In this document: in pieces, positions 16,442-25,039 of the stretch | Layout: every line of letters starts with the position of its first letter | How positions within the stretch are numbered: position 1 is the first letter of the stretch | Program-made: the position numbers and the translations under genes | The notes under the pieces: model-generated | What the model was told of the DNA's origin: nothing | What the model saw: the letters and a program-made list of their open reading frames with translations, nothing else | Databases searched by the model: none | Assembly: GCF_000021925.1 (NCBI RefSeq) | Contig: NC_011830.1 | Span: 2,194,501 to 2,258,500 of the forward strand | Direction: 5' to 3' | Length of the DNA stretch: 64,000 bases | From: Desulfitobacterium hafniense DCB-2 | GTDB taxonomy: Bacteria; Bacillota; Desulfitobacteriia; Desulfitobacteriales; Desulfitobacteriaceae

Positions 16442-17899
16442 ATGGATAACCTTGATCCTGTTGTGAAAGAGCAAAATGATATAGTTGTAAAAGTACAAAA
16501 TGATACAAAGACAAAAGTTTATGCATTGATCGGAGCAATTATCCTCGGTATCCTGGTCTGGTTTCTGGGAGAAGGGCTGGGACCCCAAGGGCGCATGGCT
16601 TTGGCCCTGACCATGACGGCTATTGTGCTGTGGATTTTTGAGGTCTACCCTGTGGAGATAACCGCTGTTCTTTTAAGCACTTTTTTTGTTTTTACAGGCT
16701 CGGCCACCCCGGTGGAAGCATTTTCCGGGTATGGGGACGCCATTGTTTGGTTTATTTTTGCGGCCTTGGTCTTTGGAACGGCGGTTGAGCAGTCCGGTAT
16801 CGGCAAAAGAATCGCCTGCAGCCTCATGCGTTTTTCAGGAACTTCCTTTAAATCCATGATGGGGATTATTGTTCTGGTCGGTGCTTTGCTGTCATTTCTG
16901 ACGCCGGCCGGAGTAGAGCGACTTTTAATCATCTATCCCATTGCCATTGGCGTTGCGGCAGTGTTTGTCAAAGGGAATGTGCAGGGGACAAATACAGGAA
17001 AACTGGCCATGTCTATAACCTACCTGGCCGGAAATACCTTTGGCTTCGGCATCTTGACAGGAATTGCGGTAAATATCCTCGGGGCGGGAATTATTAAAGA
17101 AATGCTGGGGATCGAGATCTTTTGGTCCCAATGGATTCTTTGGTTCGGTGTTCCCACCGTCATTACGACCTTGATCGCTATTTTTGTGGCCTGGAAGCTG
17201 TTTCCACCGGAAGACTATGTTTTAACAGCGAAAAAGGAAAATGCCAATCAAGACTTTATGAATTTAGGACCCATGACCATCGTCGAAAAACGGGCTTTGC
17301 TGTACTTAGTCATCACCCTGGGGTTATGGGCCACCGACCGCTGGCATCACCTTCCTTCCTGGGGCGTAGCCATATTTTCCGCGGCTTTGTTCTGTGCTCC
17401 GGGCTTTGGCGTGATCAGCAAAGAACAATTGAAGAAGATTCAGTTTCCCATCGTTATTTTTTCCGGGGCGGCCATCACCATCGGCACGGTGCTGGGCAAG
17501 ACGGGAGTGGCGGCCTGGATCGGCAAAGTTTTTCTGGGCTCCTTTATCAGGCCGGATATGAGCACCCAGCTGATGGGGGCCATCACCTATTTGGTTGGCG
17601 TTGTCGCTCATATTCCTCTGGTCGAAAGCAAAACAGCGGCGGCAGCCTTTACCCCTGCCGTAGCGGCCTATTTTGACTCCATGCAGCTGCCGGCGCTGGG
17701 TCCCACCCTTATGTCCATTATGAGCGCCGATACCGTCGCCTTTTTCCCCTATATGATGATGCCCTTTCTGGCCTTGATGGGGTTGGGCTATTTTACAACC
17801 AAAGATTCCATCAAGCTGCTTTCCTCTTACACTTTCGTAGCCATTATCGTGCAGGTGATATCCTGCTTTACCTGGTATCATTGGGTTGGGCTGCTCTAA
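16442..17899 (+). CDS. DASS/SLC13-family anion transporter
   Basis: A 485-residue protein with about 12 membrane helices and the two inverted repeats of divalent anion:Na+ symporters, which move dicarboxylates, sulfate or related anions. GGGAGG lies 9 bases before the ATG. The N-terminal tail is odd: residues about 7-22 are two copies of an eight-residue unit, VVKEQNDI and VVKVQNDT, visible also as a 24-base imperfect DNA repeat. It is co-transcribed with doxX, and the SuyAB-like operon begins 280 bases downstream behind a related operator. A C3-sulfonate or dicarboxylate substrate is therefore likely but unproven. Confidence 0.9.
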   Translation: MDNLDPVVKEQNDIVVKVQNDTKTKVYALIGAIILGILVWFLGEGLGPQGRMALALTMTAIVLWIFEVYPVEITAVLLSTFFVFTGSATPVEAFSGYGDAIVWFIFAALVFGTAVEQSGIGKRIACSLMRFSGTSFKSMMGIIVLVGALLSFLTPAGVERLLIIYPIAIGVAAVFVKGNVQGTNTGKLAMSITYLAGNTFGFGILTGIAVNILGAGIIKEMLGIEIFWSQWILWFGVPTVITTLIAIFVAWKLFPPEDYVLTAKKENANQDFMNLGPMTIVEKRALLYLVITLGLWATDRWHHLPSWGVAIFSAALFCAPGFGVISKEQLKKIQFPIVIFSGAAITIGTVLGKTGVAAWIGKVFLGSFIRPDMSTQLMGAITYLVGVVAHIPLVESKTAAAAFTPAVAAYFDSMQLPALGPTLMSIMSADTVAFFPYMMMPFLALMGLGYFTTKDSIKLLSSYTFVAIIVQVISCFTWYHWVGLL

Positions 17900-17951
17900 G
17901 AAAACAGAACAACAGGCTGACGGCAGAAGGATTCTGTTCTTATAAAACTTC

Positions 17952-17979
17952 AAGGTAATCGCTTTTGTGCGGTTACCTT
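17952..17979 (+). terminator. Possible terminator hairpin after the DASS gene
   Basis: An 11-bp stem (AAGGTAATCGC with GCGGTTACCTT, one G-U) with a 6-base loop. No T-tract follows, so termination is uncertain. Confidence 0.45.
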
Positions 17980-18054
17980 GCTGCATATAAAAGAGACACT
18001 TTTAAAAAGAGGCACCTTTTTATAAATTAATCAGAATTTTGGGACGAAACTGGG

Positions 18055-18082
18055 TTGACAAATGTGAAGAATGGGGTAAACT
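18055..18082 (+). promoter_or_regulatory. Promoter of the SuyAB-like operon
   Basis: TTGACA at 18055-18060, a 16-base spacer and TAAACT at 18077-18082. An operator-like site lies just downstream. Confidence 0.65.
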
Positions 18083-18095
18083 AATGGTAATACCA

Positions 18096-18121
18096 CATAT
18101 TATATATTATATACGATATTT
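18096..18121. promoter_or_regulatory. AT-rich operator-like site downstream of the suy promoter
   Basis: TATATACGATATTT at 18108-18121 matches 11 of 14 bases of the unit in the 15.7-kb operator, and a degenerate inverted half lies just before it. Its position after the -10 box suits a repressor. Confidence 0.5.
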
Positions 18122-18129
18122 AATGTAGG

Positions 18130-18152
18130 TTTAAACAATGCTCTTGTTTAAA
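18130..18152 (+). promoter_or_regulatory. Perfect 9-bp stem-loop in the suy leader
   Basis: TTTAAACAA-TGCTC-TTGTTTAAA ends 25 bases before the suyA start. It could stabilise the mRNA or be another operator. Confidence 0.4.
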
Positions 18153-18177
18153 TACATCATTTTTAAGGAGGAAGAGT

Positions 18178-18474
18178 ATGGGCAAGCACAAATTCCTGGT
18201 GCATGAAGACGGCGATTATGTCGGTGTGGCCATTGAAGACATCAAAGCCGGAGAAGACGTCATGGGAGTAGAGTTGCACTCAGGCAAAAAGTTTCAGGTA
18301 ACATCCAATCATGACATTCCCCTTGGCCATAAAATCGCCTTAAGGGCAGTCAAAAAAGGAGAAGCTCTCATCAAATACAGTGAGAGCGTCGGCACGGTTA
18401 TCCAGGATATCAAGATTGGCGATTGGGTACATACCCATAACCTTAAGACTGCGAGGTGGGATTATGGAAACTAA
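18178..18474 (+). CDS. suyA: SuyA-like small subunit (SAF domain) of a sulfo-lyase/hydroxyacid dehydratase
   Basis: A 98-residue SAF domain, as found at the N-terminus of altronate/galactarate dehydratases (UxaA) and as the separate alpha subunit of (2R)-sulfolactate sulfo-lyase. AAGGAGG lies before the ATG. Its stop overlaps the start of the large subunit by 11 bases, so the two are translationally coupled and probably form one enzyme. A split SAF/large-subunit pair and a partner with SuyB-like sequence favour sulfolactate sulfo-lyase (sulfolactate to pyruvate plus sulfite). A dehydratase for another hydroxyacid cannot be excluded. Confidence 0.75.
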   Translation: MGKHKFLVHEDGDYVGVAIEDIKAGEDVMGVELHSGKKFQVTSNHDIPLGHKIALRAVKKGEALIKYSESVGTVIQDIKIGDWVHTHNLKTARWDYGN

Positions 18475-19618
18475 GATTTTAGGGTACCGCAGAGAAAACG
18501 GGCGGATTGGGATCCGCAATCATGTCTTGATTATTCCTGTGGATGATTTGTCCAATGCCGTCTGTTTGGCCGTTGAGCATAATATCAGAGGCACGATGGC
18601 CGTACCTCATCCCTATGGCCGTTTGCAATTCGGTGCCGATCTGGAACTGCATTTTCAAACGCTGATCGGCACCGGCCGCAACCCTAATGTGGCAGCCGCC
18701 ATTGTCGTGGGTATTGAACCCAACTGGGCGAAAAAGATTGCCGACGGCATTGCGGAGACAGGCAAACCTGTTGCCTATTTCGGGATTGAAGGATACGGCG
18801 ACCTCAAAACCATTGAACGGGTTTCCCGCCAAGCTCAGGAGTATGTACAATATGCAACCTCCTTAGAAAAGGTTGAGTGTGAATTAAAAGAGCTCGTCGT
18901 CAGCTTCAAATGCGGCGAGTCGGATACGACTACAGGACTGGCCTCAAATCCCACTGCCGGCGTGGTCGGAGACCGTCTGGTTGAGATGGGCGGAACGATT
19001 ATCTTTGGGGAAACCCCGGAGACAACCGGCGCGGAACATGTACTGGCCAGGCATTTTGCCACCCCGGAACTTGCCGGGAAGTTCCTGAAAGTTCATAAGG
19101 ATTATCTGGATTTGATTGAATCCAAGGGTGCGGATTTGCTGGGAACCCAGCCCACCCAGGGGAATATTGCCGGCGGCTTGACCACCATTGAAGAAAAGGC
19201 TTTCGGCAACATTCAAAAAGCCGGCAAGACACCCATCGTCGGGGTGCTGGCGCCCTGCGAAGAACCCCAGGGTCCCGGCCGCTACTTTATGGATACGTCC
19301 TCCGCTGCGGCTGAGTGCATCACCGTCATGATGGCTGCCGGCGCTGTACTCCATATCTTTATTACCGGCCAGGGCAATATTGTCGGCAATCCCATCGAGC
19401 CGGTCATCAAAATGTCCGCCAACCCCAATACCTGCAAGCATATGGCGGAACATATCGATGTGGATATCAGCGGGGTCCTGACTTTAGAGTTAAGTCTTGA
19501 AGAAGCAGCCGATAAAGTTATGGAATGCCTTGTGAAAACCGCCCGCGGACGCTTAACGGATGCCGAAGCGCTCAATCACAATGAGTTTGTTCTGACCCGT
19601 CTTTATCCAAGCGCTTAA
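18464..19618 (+). CDS. suyB: SuyB-like large subunit of (2R)-sulfolactate sulfo-lyase / UxaA-family enzyme
   Basis: 384 residues from ATG 18464, with GAGGTGGG just upstream; longer in-frame extensions would lie within suyA. The protein opens with GYRRENGRIGIRNHVLIIPV and DDLSNA, then PHPYGRLQFGADLELHF, which I recognise as the pattern of SuyB rather than of altronate dehydratase. The Cys-containing KCGESDTTTGL and the GNIAGGLTTIEEKA and HIDVDISG segments are family signatures for the Fe-dependent active site. Expected reaction: cleavage of 3-sulfolactate to pyruvate and sulfite in the cytoplasm. Nearby TTT transporter and 2-hydroxyacid dehydrogenase genes resemble known sulfolactate gene sets. 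Confidence 0.78.
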   Translation: METKILGYRRENGRIGIRNHVLIIPVDDLSNAVCLAVEHNIRGTMAVPHPYGRLQFGADLELHFQTLIGTGRNPNVAAAIVVGIEPNWAKKIADGIAETGKPVAYFGIEGYGDLKTIERVSRQAQEYVQYATSLEKVECELKELVVSFKCGESDTTTGLASNPTAGVVGDRLVEMGGTIIFGETPETTGAEHVLARHFATPELAGKFLKVHKDYLDLIESKGADLLGTQPTQGNIAGGLTTIEEKAFGNIQKAGKTPIVGVLAPCEEPQGPGRYFMDTSSAAAECITVMMAAGAVLHIFITGQGNIVGNPIEPVIKMSANPNTCKHMAEHIDVDISGVLTLELSLEEAADKVMECLVKTARGRLTDAEALNHNEFVLTRLYPSA

Positions 19619-19647
19619 GGCTCATTGCCCCTGAAGCGAAAAGTAAA

Positions 19648-19669
19648 GGGTGCGGGTAGTCCCGCACCC
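19648..19669 (+). other. Intercistronic hairpin between suyB-like and creatininase-like genes
   Basis: A perfect 9-bp GC-rich stem, GGGTGCGGG-TAGT-CCCGCACCC, without a T-tract. It may be an attenuator or mRNA-processing element that lowers expression of the downstream genes. Confidence 0.55.
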
Positions 19670-19795
19670 TGCTCCGGGGCCTTCATACCAGATAAGGGCA
19701 GTCCAGTGTTACGGCTTTCGGGTATCAGCCGGGGGTTTCTTAGGTGGAACTATGGGAAAAGTCTTAAGAAAAAAATCTTAAATGGAGTGAGAAAA

Positions 19796-20554
19796 GTGAC
19801 AAGCGAAACGAACAATTATTTGCTGGAGTTAACCCAGCCGGAAGCGGAAGCGATCCTCAGGCGGTCCCAATTGGCCATAATACCTAACGGCAGTGTGGAA
19901 CAGCATGGCCCGCACCTTCCCTGCGGCACGGATCATTACTGCATTATGGCCATTGCCCGCAAGGTTGCCTCAGGGCTGGACGGTTTATTGCTTCCCTTCA
20001 GTCACACCGGAGTTACGCCATTTCATGCATCTTTTGCCGGAACCCTGACTTTGCGTCAGGAAACTTACGTCAATCTGCTTTTGGACACGGCGGTAAGCGT
20101 CATCAACCACGGCGTCCAAAAGATACTTTTTGTCAACTGGCATGAGGGAAATACAACCTCCATCAATTACGCGGCCTCTCAATTGCAGAAAGAATACGGG
20201 GTAACCTGTGTTGTTGCTCAGGCCTGCTACATTACGGAACAGCTTTATAAAGGAGAGGCGGATCTGACCCATGCGGGCGCCTTGGAAGTGCTGCCGGTTA
20301 TGGCCTACCGCCCCGACCTGCTTAAACTGGAGCGGGCGACCAACCCGTCTCCTTATGAGGCGGCCAAAGAAGTAGACGCCTTACGCCGTTCCAAATCGGT
20401 TTATCCTATTCTGAAAGATATCCGGCAGATAGCGCCTACCGGCTGGTACGGGGACCTGGATATCGTCAGCGAGGAAAAAGCGGCGGAACTGGTGGAGCGG
20501 GTCAGTGGGGAAATCATCACGGCGGCCCAACAAGTATTTGAGCGTATGCAATAG
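19796..20554 (+). CDS. Creatininase-family amidohydrolase
   Basis: 252 residues from GTG 19796, with GGAG 8 bases upstream; the frame is open further upstream but without codon support. Metal-binding residues lie in GSVEQHGPHLPCGTDHY near the N-terminus and in NWHEGNTT and LTHAGALE later, the usual Glu/His/Asp set for two metals. Family members hydrolyse cyclic or linear amides (creatinine, formamidopyrimidines, mycofactocin precursors). No creatine pathway is present, so the substrate in this cluster is unknown. Confidence 0.85.
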   Translation: MTSETNNYLLELTQPEAEAILRRSQLAIIPNGSVEQHGPHLPCGTDHYCIMAIARKVASGLDGLLLPFSHTGVTPFHASFAGTLTLRQETYVNLLLDTAVSVINHGVQKILFVNWHEGNTTSINYAASQLQKEYGVTCVVAQACYITEQLYKGEADLTHAGALEVLPVMAYRPDLLKLERATNPSPYEAAKEVDALRRSKSVYPILKDIRQIAPTGWYGDLDIVSEEKAAELVERVSGEIITAAQQVFERMQ

Positions 20555-20572
20555 CAGAAAGAGGCAGAAAAG

Positions 20573-20929
20573 GTGTTTACTTTGGTTAATATTAATGAAG
20601 CAAAATTTCAGCAGGCCACAGGAAGAAGGATAGCGGAGCTGGTTTCTGCCGCGGTAACGGGAACAGAAGGGGTCACCTGCCGGGTTGTCGAGGTTCTGCC
20701 TGAGCACCAAGGGGGAGCGCGCCAGCCCCATACCCACTGTGATGTGGAAGAAGTGATCTTTGTTTTGGAAGGGCAGGGGAAAATTTGGGTAGAAGAACAG
20801 GAAAAAGATATTTTAAAAGATGACTTAATCGTTGTCCCCATGGAAACGGAGCACCGAATCATCAACCCGGGGGGCCAGCGGCTCCGGTTGCTTTGCTTTT
20901 TCCCGAAAGCCCGGGTGGAGGTTCCTTAA
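20573..20929 (+). CDS. Small cupin-domain protein
   Basis: A 118-residue single cupin. Motif 1 is PHTHCDVEEVIFVLEGQG (metal ligands His, His, Glu) and motif 2 includes PMETEHRIINPG. It starts at GTG 20573 behind AGAGG. It lies 18 bases after the creatininase-like gene. Such stand-alone cupins are metal-dependent isomerases, epimerases or regulators of small-acid metabolism; the exact role is not readable. Confidence 0.85.
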   Translation: MFTLVNINEAKFQQATGRRIAELVSAAVTGTEGVTCRVVEVLPEHQGGARQPHTHCDVEEVIFVLEGQGKIWVEEQEKDILKDDLIVVPMETEHRIINPGGQRLRLLCFFPKARVEVP

Positions 20930-20946
20930 CTCAGATTTGCAGAACC

Positions 20947-20976
20947 GACTAATGAAGAAACGACTAATGAAGAAAG
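20947..20976 (+). repeat. Perfect 15-bp tandem duplication at a translation start
   Basis: CGACTAATGAAGAAA occurs twice in a row, each copy with an in-frame ATG, directly upstream of the dehydrogenase Shine-Dalgarno sequence. Confidence 0.9.
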
Positions 20977-20987
20977 AAGGATGGGCA

Positions 20988-21950
20988 GTGGCTCAATACA
21001 CGGTATTATCAACTTCTCCGACATTTACAAAATATTCGCCTCAAGCTGCCGGCATTTTAGAAAAGAAGGGTTGTCGGCTGGTCATGATTCCTCCCAACGG
21101 ACTGCGCGAAAGGGAGGACTTTAAAGCTGTTTTGGCTGAAGCTCATGTCTGGGTGGTGGGTATTAACAAAGTATACGCCGAGGACCTGGAAGCCGCCCCC
21201 AATCTGAAGCTGATCATCAAACATGGTACCGGTGTGGACAGCATTGACTTAAAAGCGGCTGCCGCCAGGGGAATTACCGTAGCCAACGCCCCCGGGACCA
21301 ACGCCAATTCAGTTGCCGATCTGGCCTTCGGCTTTATGCTTAGTCTGGCCAGGCAGATTGTTTCGGCGGATAAGCGTACGCGGGACGGCTTCTGGGGCAC
21401 TGTCATGGGCAAAGATGTTTACGGCAAAACCCTGGGCGTTTTAGGGCTGGGACAGATCGGCAAAGGAGTGATCCGCAGGGCGAGCGGATTTGATATGAAC
21501 ATCTTGGGCTATGACCTGGTCCATCACAGTCAATTTGAAAAGGAATACCGGGTGAGGGCTGCGACTTTGGAGGAAATTATGTCCGAGGCGGATTATATTT
21601 CCGTCCATTTGCCCCTCCTGGAGAGCACAAAAAATATCATCGACCGCAGTTTGCTGGAAAAAATGCGCCCCACAGCCTTTCTCATCAATACCAGCAGAGG
21701 AGGCGTGGTTGACGAAACAGCCCTCTATGATCTGCTGAAGGAAAAAAGGATAGCGGGAGCCGCTTTGGATGTCTTTGCCACAGAGCCGCCCCGGCAGTCA
21801 CCGTTTTTTGAATTGGACAATGTTATTGTAGCGCCGCATATGGGCGCCTATACAGAAGGGGCAATGGGAGCCGTCAGTGAAATCTTGGCGGAGAGCATTG
21901 TCCGGGTTTTGGCAGGAAAAGAACCACTATCGGTCATTAAGACGAACTAA
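20988..21950 (+). CDS. D-isomer-specific 2-hydroxyacid dehydrogenase
   Basis: 320 residues from GTG 20988, six bases after AAGAAGGA; ATG 20967 is an alternative. The NAD-binding motif is GVLGLGQIGKG. The catalytic Arg lies in NTSRGGVVDE, Glu in DVFATEPP and His in APHMGAYT. It interconverts a 2-hydroxyacid and its 2-keto acid with NAD(H). In known sulfolactate pathways an enzyme of this family (SlcC) oxidises (S)-sulfolactate, which would feed SuyAB after re-reduction; that fits the context but is inference. Phosphoglycerate-type substrates are another option. Confidence 0.9.
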   Translation: MAQYTVLSTSPTFTKYSPQAAGILEKKGCRLVMIPPNGLREREDFKAVLAEAHVWVVGINKVYAEDLEAAPNLKLIIKHGTGVDSIDLKAAAARGITVANAPGTNANSVADLAFGFMLSLARQIVSADKRTRDGFWGTVMGKDVYGKTLGVLGLGQIGKGVIRRASGFDMNILGYDLVHHSQFEKEYRVRAATLEEIMSEADYISVHLPLLESTKNIIDRSLLEKMRPTAFLINTSRGGVVDETALYDLLKEKRIAGAALDVFATEPPRQSPFFELDNVIVAPHMGAYTEGAMGAVSEILAESIVRVLAGKEPLSVIKTN

Positions 21951-21970
21951 AAAGCAAAGGAGGGACTCCG

Positions 21971-23185
21971 GTGAACGGAAAGTGGTGGACGAAGGATTGG
22001 TGGGTAAGCGAATACAATTACCACGAAGAAGTAGTCAAGGATTTGCACCTTCCCCAAAAGATTGAGATACACGACGCGACGCTGCGGGATGGGGAACAGA
22101 CTCCCGGCGTGGTGTTCAGCAAAGAGGATAAAGTAAGAATTGCCGAATTGCTGGCCGAAGTGGGAGTTGAGCGGATTGAAGCCGGCATGCCGGCGGTATC
22201 CAAAGATGATGCCCAAGCGATTGAGGAGATCGCCAAACGCAATTTGGGACCCAAGATTATGGTATTCTGCCGGGCGATGCGGGAGGATGTGGATCGGGCC
22301 GTGGATTGCGGAGCAGATGGGATCGTTCTGGAAGCGCCCAGCGGCTATCCGAAGCTTAAATATCAATTTGCCAGTAAGTGGACGGAAGAAAGCCTGACCG
22401 AAGCCGTCGTCAATACCATCAATTACGCCAAGGAAAAGGGGCTGTTTGTCAACTATTTCCCCTTTGATACGACCAGAGCGGAACTTCCTTTTCTCAAGCG
22501 GCTTCTGACCAATGTAACAACTCAAGCCAAACCGGATTCGGTAACGGTGGTCGATACCACAGGTTCGATCACTCCCACCGCCATGCGTTTTCTGGTCAGG
22601 CAGGTCAGGGAAACCATCGCTCTGCCCCTGGAAGTTCATACCCACAACGATTTCGGGCTGGGCACAGCCACGACCTTCGCCGCGGTGGAGGAAGGTGTGC
22701 AGGTCGTGCACAGCTGCATCAACGGTTTGGGTGAGCGGACCGGCAATACTGCTCTGGAAGAGATAGCTCTGGGCTTAAAGCTGCTCTATGGCATAGAGCT
22801 GCCCAAATTCAACTTCCAGAAACTGAGTGAGCTTTCCCAGGAAGTGCAAAGGATGTCCGGCAAGACCCTGGCCCAAAACAAGCCGGTGGTCGGGCTGCTG
22901 CCTTTTACCCGGGAGATTGGCTTGGGAATGAAAGTTCTGGAAGATTACCCGACGGCTGTTTTCCCTTTTATGCCGGATTTTGTGGGTCAAAAAATGAAAA
23001 TCGTCATGGGCAAGAAAAGCGGCAAGGAATCCGTTCTGATGAAGCTTGAGGCGGCAGGGTTAAAGGCCAATGAAGAGCAGGTACAGGAAATTGTTGCGCG
23101 CACCAAAGCTGCCGGGATCGCCAAACGCAACTGGCTTGAAGACGAGGAGTTCTTGGTGATCGCACGTCAGGTATTGGACCGTTAA
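21971..23185 (+). CDS. HMGL-like acyltransferase (homocitrate/isopropylmalate synthase family)
   Basis: 404 residues from GTG 21971, with AAAGGAGGG just upstream. The TIM-barrel motif HDATLRDGEQTPGV and the metal site HTHNDFGLG are intact, and the C-terminal GKKSGKES resembles NifV/homocitrate synthase. The family condenses acetyl-CoA with a 2-keto acid, or in lyase members cleaves the product. No other nif, lysine or leucine genes are near. Within this operon, which also has a SucCD-like CoA ligase, it may make or break a CoA-activated keto-acid adduct. Substrate not readable. Confidence 0.85.
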   Translation: MNGKWWTKDWWVSEYNYHEEVVKDLHLPQKIEIHDATLRDGEQTPGVVFSKEDKVRIAELLAEVGVERIEAGMPAVSKDDAQAIEEIAKRNLGPKIMVFCRAMREDVDRAVDCGADGIVLEAPSGYPKLKYQFASKWTEESLTEAVVNTINYAKEKGLFVNYFPFDTTRAELPFLKRLLTNVTTQAKPDSVTVVDTTGSITPTAMRFLVRQVRETIALPLEVHTHNDFGLGTATTFAAVEEGVQVVHSCINGLGERTGNTALEEIALGLKLLYGIELPKFNFQKLSELSQEVQRMSGKTLAQNKPVVGLLPFTREIGLGMKVLEDYPTAVFPFMPDFVGQKMKIVMGKKSGKESVLMKLEAAGLKANEEQVQEIVARTKAAGIAKRNWLEDEEFLVIARQVLDR

Positions 23186-23204
23186 AGTCTTCAGGAGGAT
23201 GGAT

Positions 23205-25007
23205 ATGGTTTTTACGCACCGGATCATGGAAGTGAATCTGACCACACAAACCCATGGACAATATGCCATAGATCCGAAGTGGGCCCGGGATTTTATTGGC
23301 GGGCGCGGCTTGGGAATCCGCTTGCTGTGGGAGAGGACACCTAAGGGAATCGATCCTTTGGCACCGGAAGCCGAGCTCTATTTGTTAACCGGGCCTCTTA
23401 CCGGCATAGCGCCCGGGGGAGCCCATACCTGCCTCGTGTTCAAGTCCCCTCAGACCAACACCCTGAATTACTCGATCACCGGAGCACAGTGGGGTCAGGA
23501 ACTCCGAGCGGCGGGGTGGGAAGGTCTGATGATCACCGGCAGATCGGAAAGACCGGTCTATCTTCTGATCGAAGACGGTGCCGTTCAGTTCCGGGATGCC
23601 TCACACCTATGGGGACTGACCACCTTCGCAGCGGAAAGACAGTTAAGAGAAGAACTGAAAGACAGCCGGGTGAGGATACTGAACATCGGCCCCGCGGGAG
23701 AGGAGATGATTCCTTATGCTTCAATACAGCAGGAGATGTTTCGTTCGGCCGCCAGGGGCGGCAGCGGGGCGGTCTGGGGGTCGAAGAATTTAAAGGCGGT
23801 TGCCGTGAGGGGAACCATGGCCCTTCCTGTACATAATCCGTCCCAGGCCATTCCGATTAGAAATGAAATGGAAAAAATACTCAAAGACAGCCGGACAACC
23901 ATAAGGCGCACCTATGATCTGATGCGCTGGGGGGGCAGCATGACCAATATGCCCCATTCTGATGAAGGGCATCTGGATGTGGCCAATTACCGGGAAGGAC
24001 ATTGGCCGGAGATCAACAAGATCGGCGGACTGGCCTACGAAAGGCTGTGCCGCGCCAGATCGAGGGGGTGTTTTGGCTGCCCAATGGGCTGTATGCCTTT
24101 GGGCGTGGTGCGGGAAGGGGAATTTTCAGGAAATGTGGTCTGCCCGGATCTTGAAGCAGCGGCTACCATGGGGTCGGGAATTCTGGTCAATGATTTGAAT
24201 GCTATGGTATACCTGACGCGCTGGGCGGACGAGTATGGCTTTGACAGTACCTCTCTCGGCAACATCACCGGCTTTGCTATGGAGTGTTATGAAAACGGGT
24301 TGCTTCCTGAGGCAGAACTTGAGGGGATTGATCTCAGCTGGGGGAATGTGGAAGGCGTCCTTGCTCTTTGGAACAAGATTCTTAAGCGGGAAGGCATCGG
24401 AGCCCTCTTCGCGGAAGGGGTAAAAAAGGCTGCCGCAAAGATCGGCGGCGGCTCCGAGCATTATGCCATGCAGGTGAAGGGACGTGAATTTGCCTGTTTT
24501 ACACCCCAGGCCGATCATAAGCAGGGGTTGCAATATGCCGTTTCCGATAAGGGGCCTGCCCATCATTTCGGAGGAAAAGCGGATCATACCCAACAGCGGA
24601 CCTGGGCAGACCTGTTGACGGCCTGCACCTGGCAAAGGCGGATGATTAAACCGGAGGTTTATCTGAAGCTGCTGAATGCCGTGACGGACTGGCAGTTGCA
24701 GGCCGGGGACTGGCCATTGACCGCTAGGCGGATTTTGCTGCTGGCCCGGGCTTATAACATTCGGGAAGGGTTGCTTCCTTTACGTGACGATGTCCCGCCG
24801 GAAAGAGTTCACGTGGACAAACTGACTACGGGGATTGGAGCAGGCCAGGTATACCCGCGGGAGCAGTTTTCCATGGACAGAAAAGCATGGTATGGAGAGC
24901 TGGGCTGTGATGCCGGAGGATTTCCGACCCCGGAGGCCCTTAAGGAGCACGGGCTGGAGTTTGCCGTACCTGTTGTGGAGAGTTCCCGCCGGGACTCGGT
25001 CCAATGA
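23205..25007 (+). CDS. Tungsten-containing aldehyde:ferredoxin oxidoreductase
   Basis: 600 residues. ATG 23205 is chosen over ATG 23199 because AGGAGG ends at 23198, which leaves no spacer for the latter. The tungstopterin region reads AARGGSGAVWGSKNLKAVAV. The [4Fe-4S] ligands are CFGCPMGC plus a distal Cys in DLLTACTW. The enzyme interconverts aldehydes and carboxylic acids with ferredoxin. A four-cluster Fe-S protein (31458) and an FAD protein (25040) in the same operon could be its redox partners, as in multi-subunit AOR complexes. It may detoxify or use an aldehyde produced by the pathway. Confidence 0.93.
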   Translation: MVFTHRIMEVNLTTQTHGQYAIDPKWARDFIGGRGLGIRLLWERTPKGIDPLAPEAELYLLTGPLTGIAPGGAHTCLVFKSPQTNTLNYSITGAQWGQELRAAGWEGLMITGRSERPVYLLIEDGAVQFRDASHLWGLTTFAAERQLREELKDSRVRILNIGPAGEEMIPYASIQQEMFRSAARGGSGAVWGSKNLKAVAVRGTMALPVHNPSQAIPIRNEMEKILKDSRTTIRRTYDLMRWGGSMTNMPHSDEGHLDVANYREGHWPEINKIGGLAYERLCRARSRGCFGCPMGCMPLGVVREGEFSGNVVCPDLEAAATMGSGILVNDLNAMVYLTRWADEYGFDSTSLGNITGFAMECYENGLLPEAELEGIDLSWGNVEGVLALWNKILKREGIGALFAEGVKKAAAKIGGGSEHYAMQVKGREFACFTPQADHKQGLQYAVSDKGPAHHFGGKADHTQQRTWADLLTACTWQRRMIKPEVYLKLLNAVTDWQLQAGDWPLTARRILLLARAYNIREGLLPLRDDVPPERVHVDKLTTGIGAGQVYPREQFSMDRKAWYGELGCDAGGFPTPEALKEHGLEFAVPVVESSRRDSVQ

Positions 25008-25039
25008 TGTATTGAAAGGTAACTAAGGGGAGAATGAGT

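Noticed and set aside
9843..18121. CRISPR-like array because of recurring AT-rich units
   Set aside because: The units are few, unevenly placed at promoters and have no spacers of constant length; no cas genes are present.
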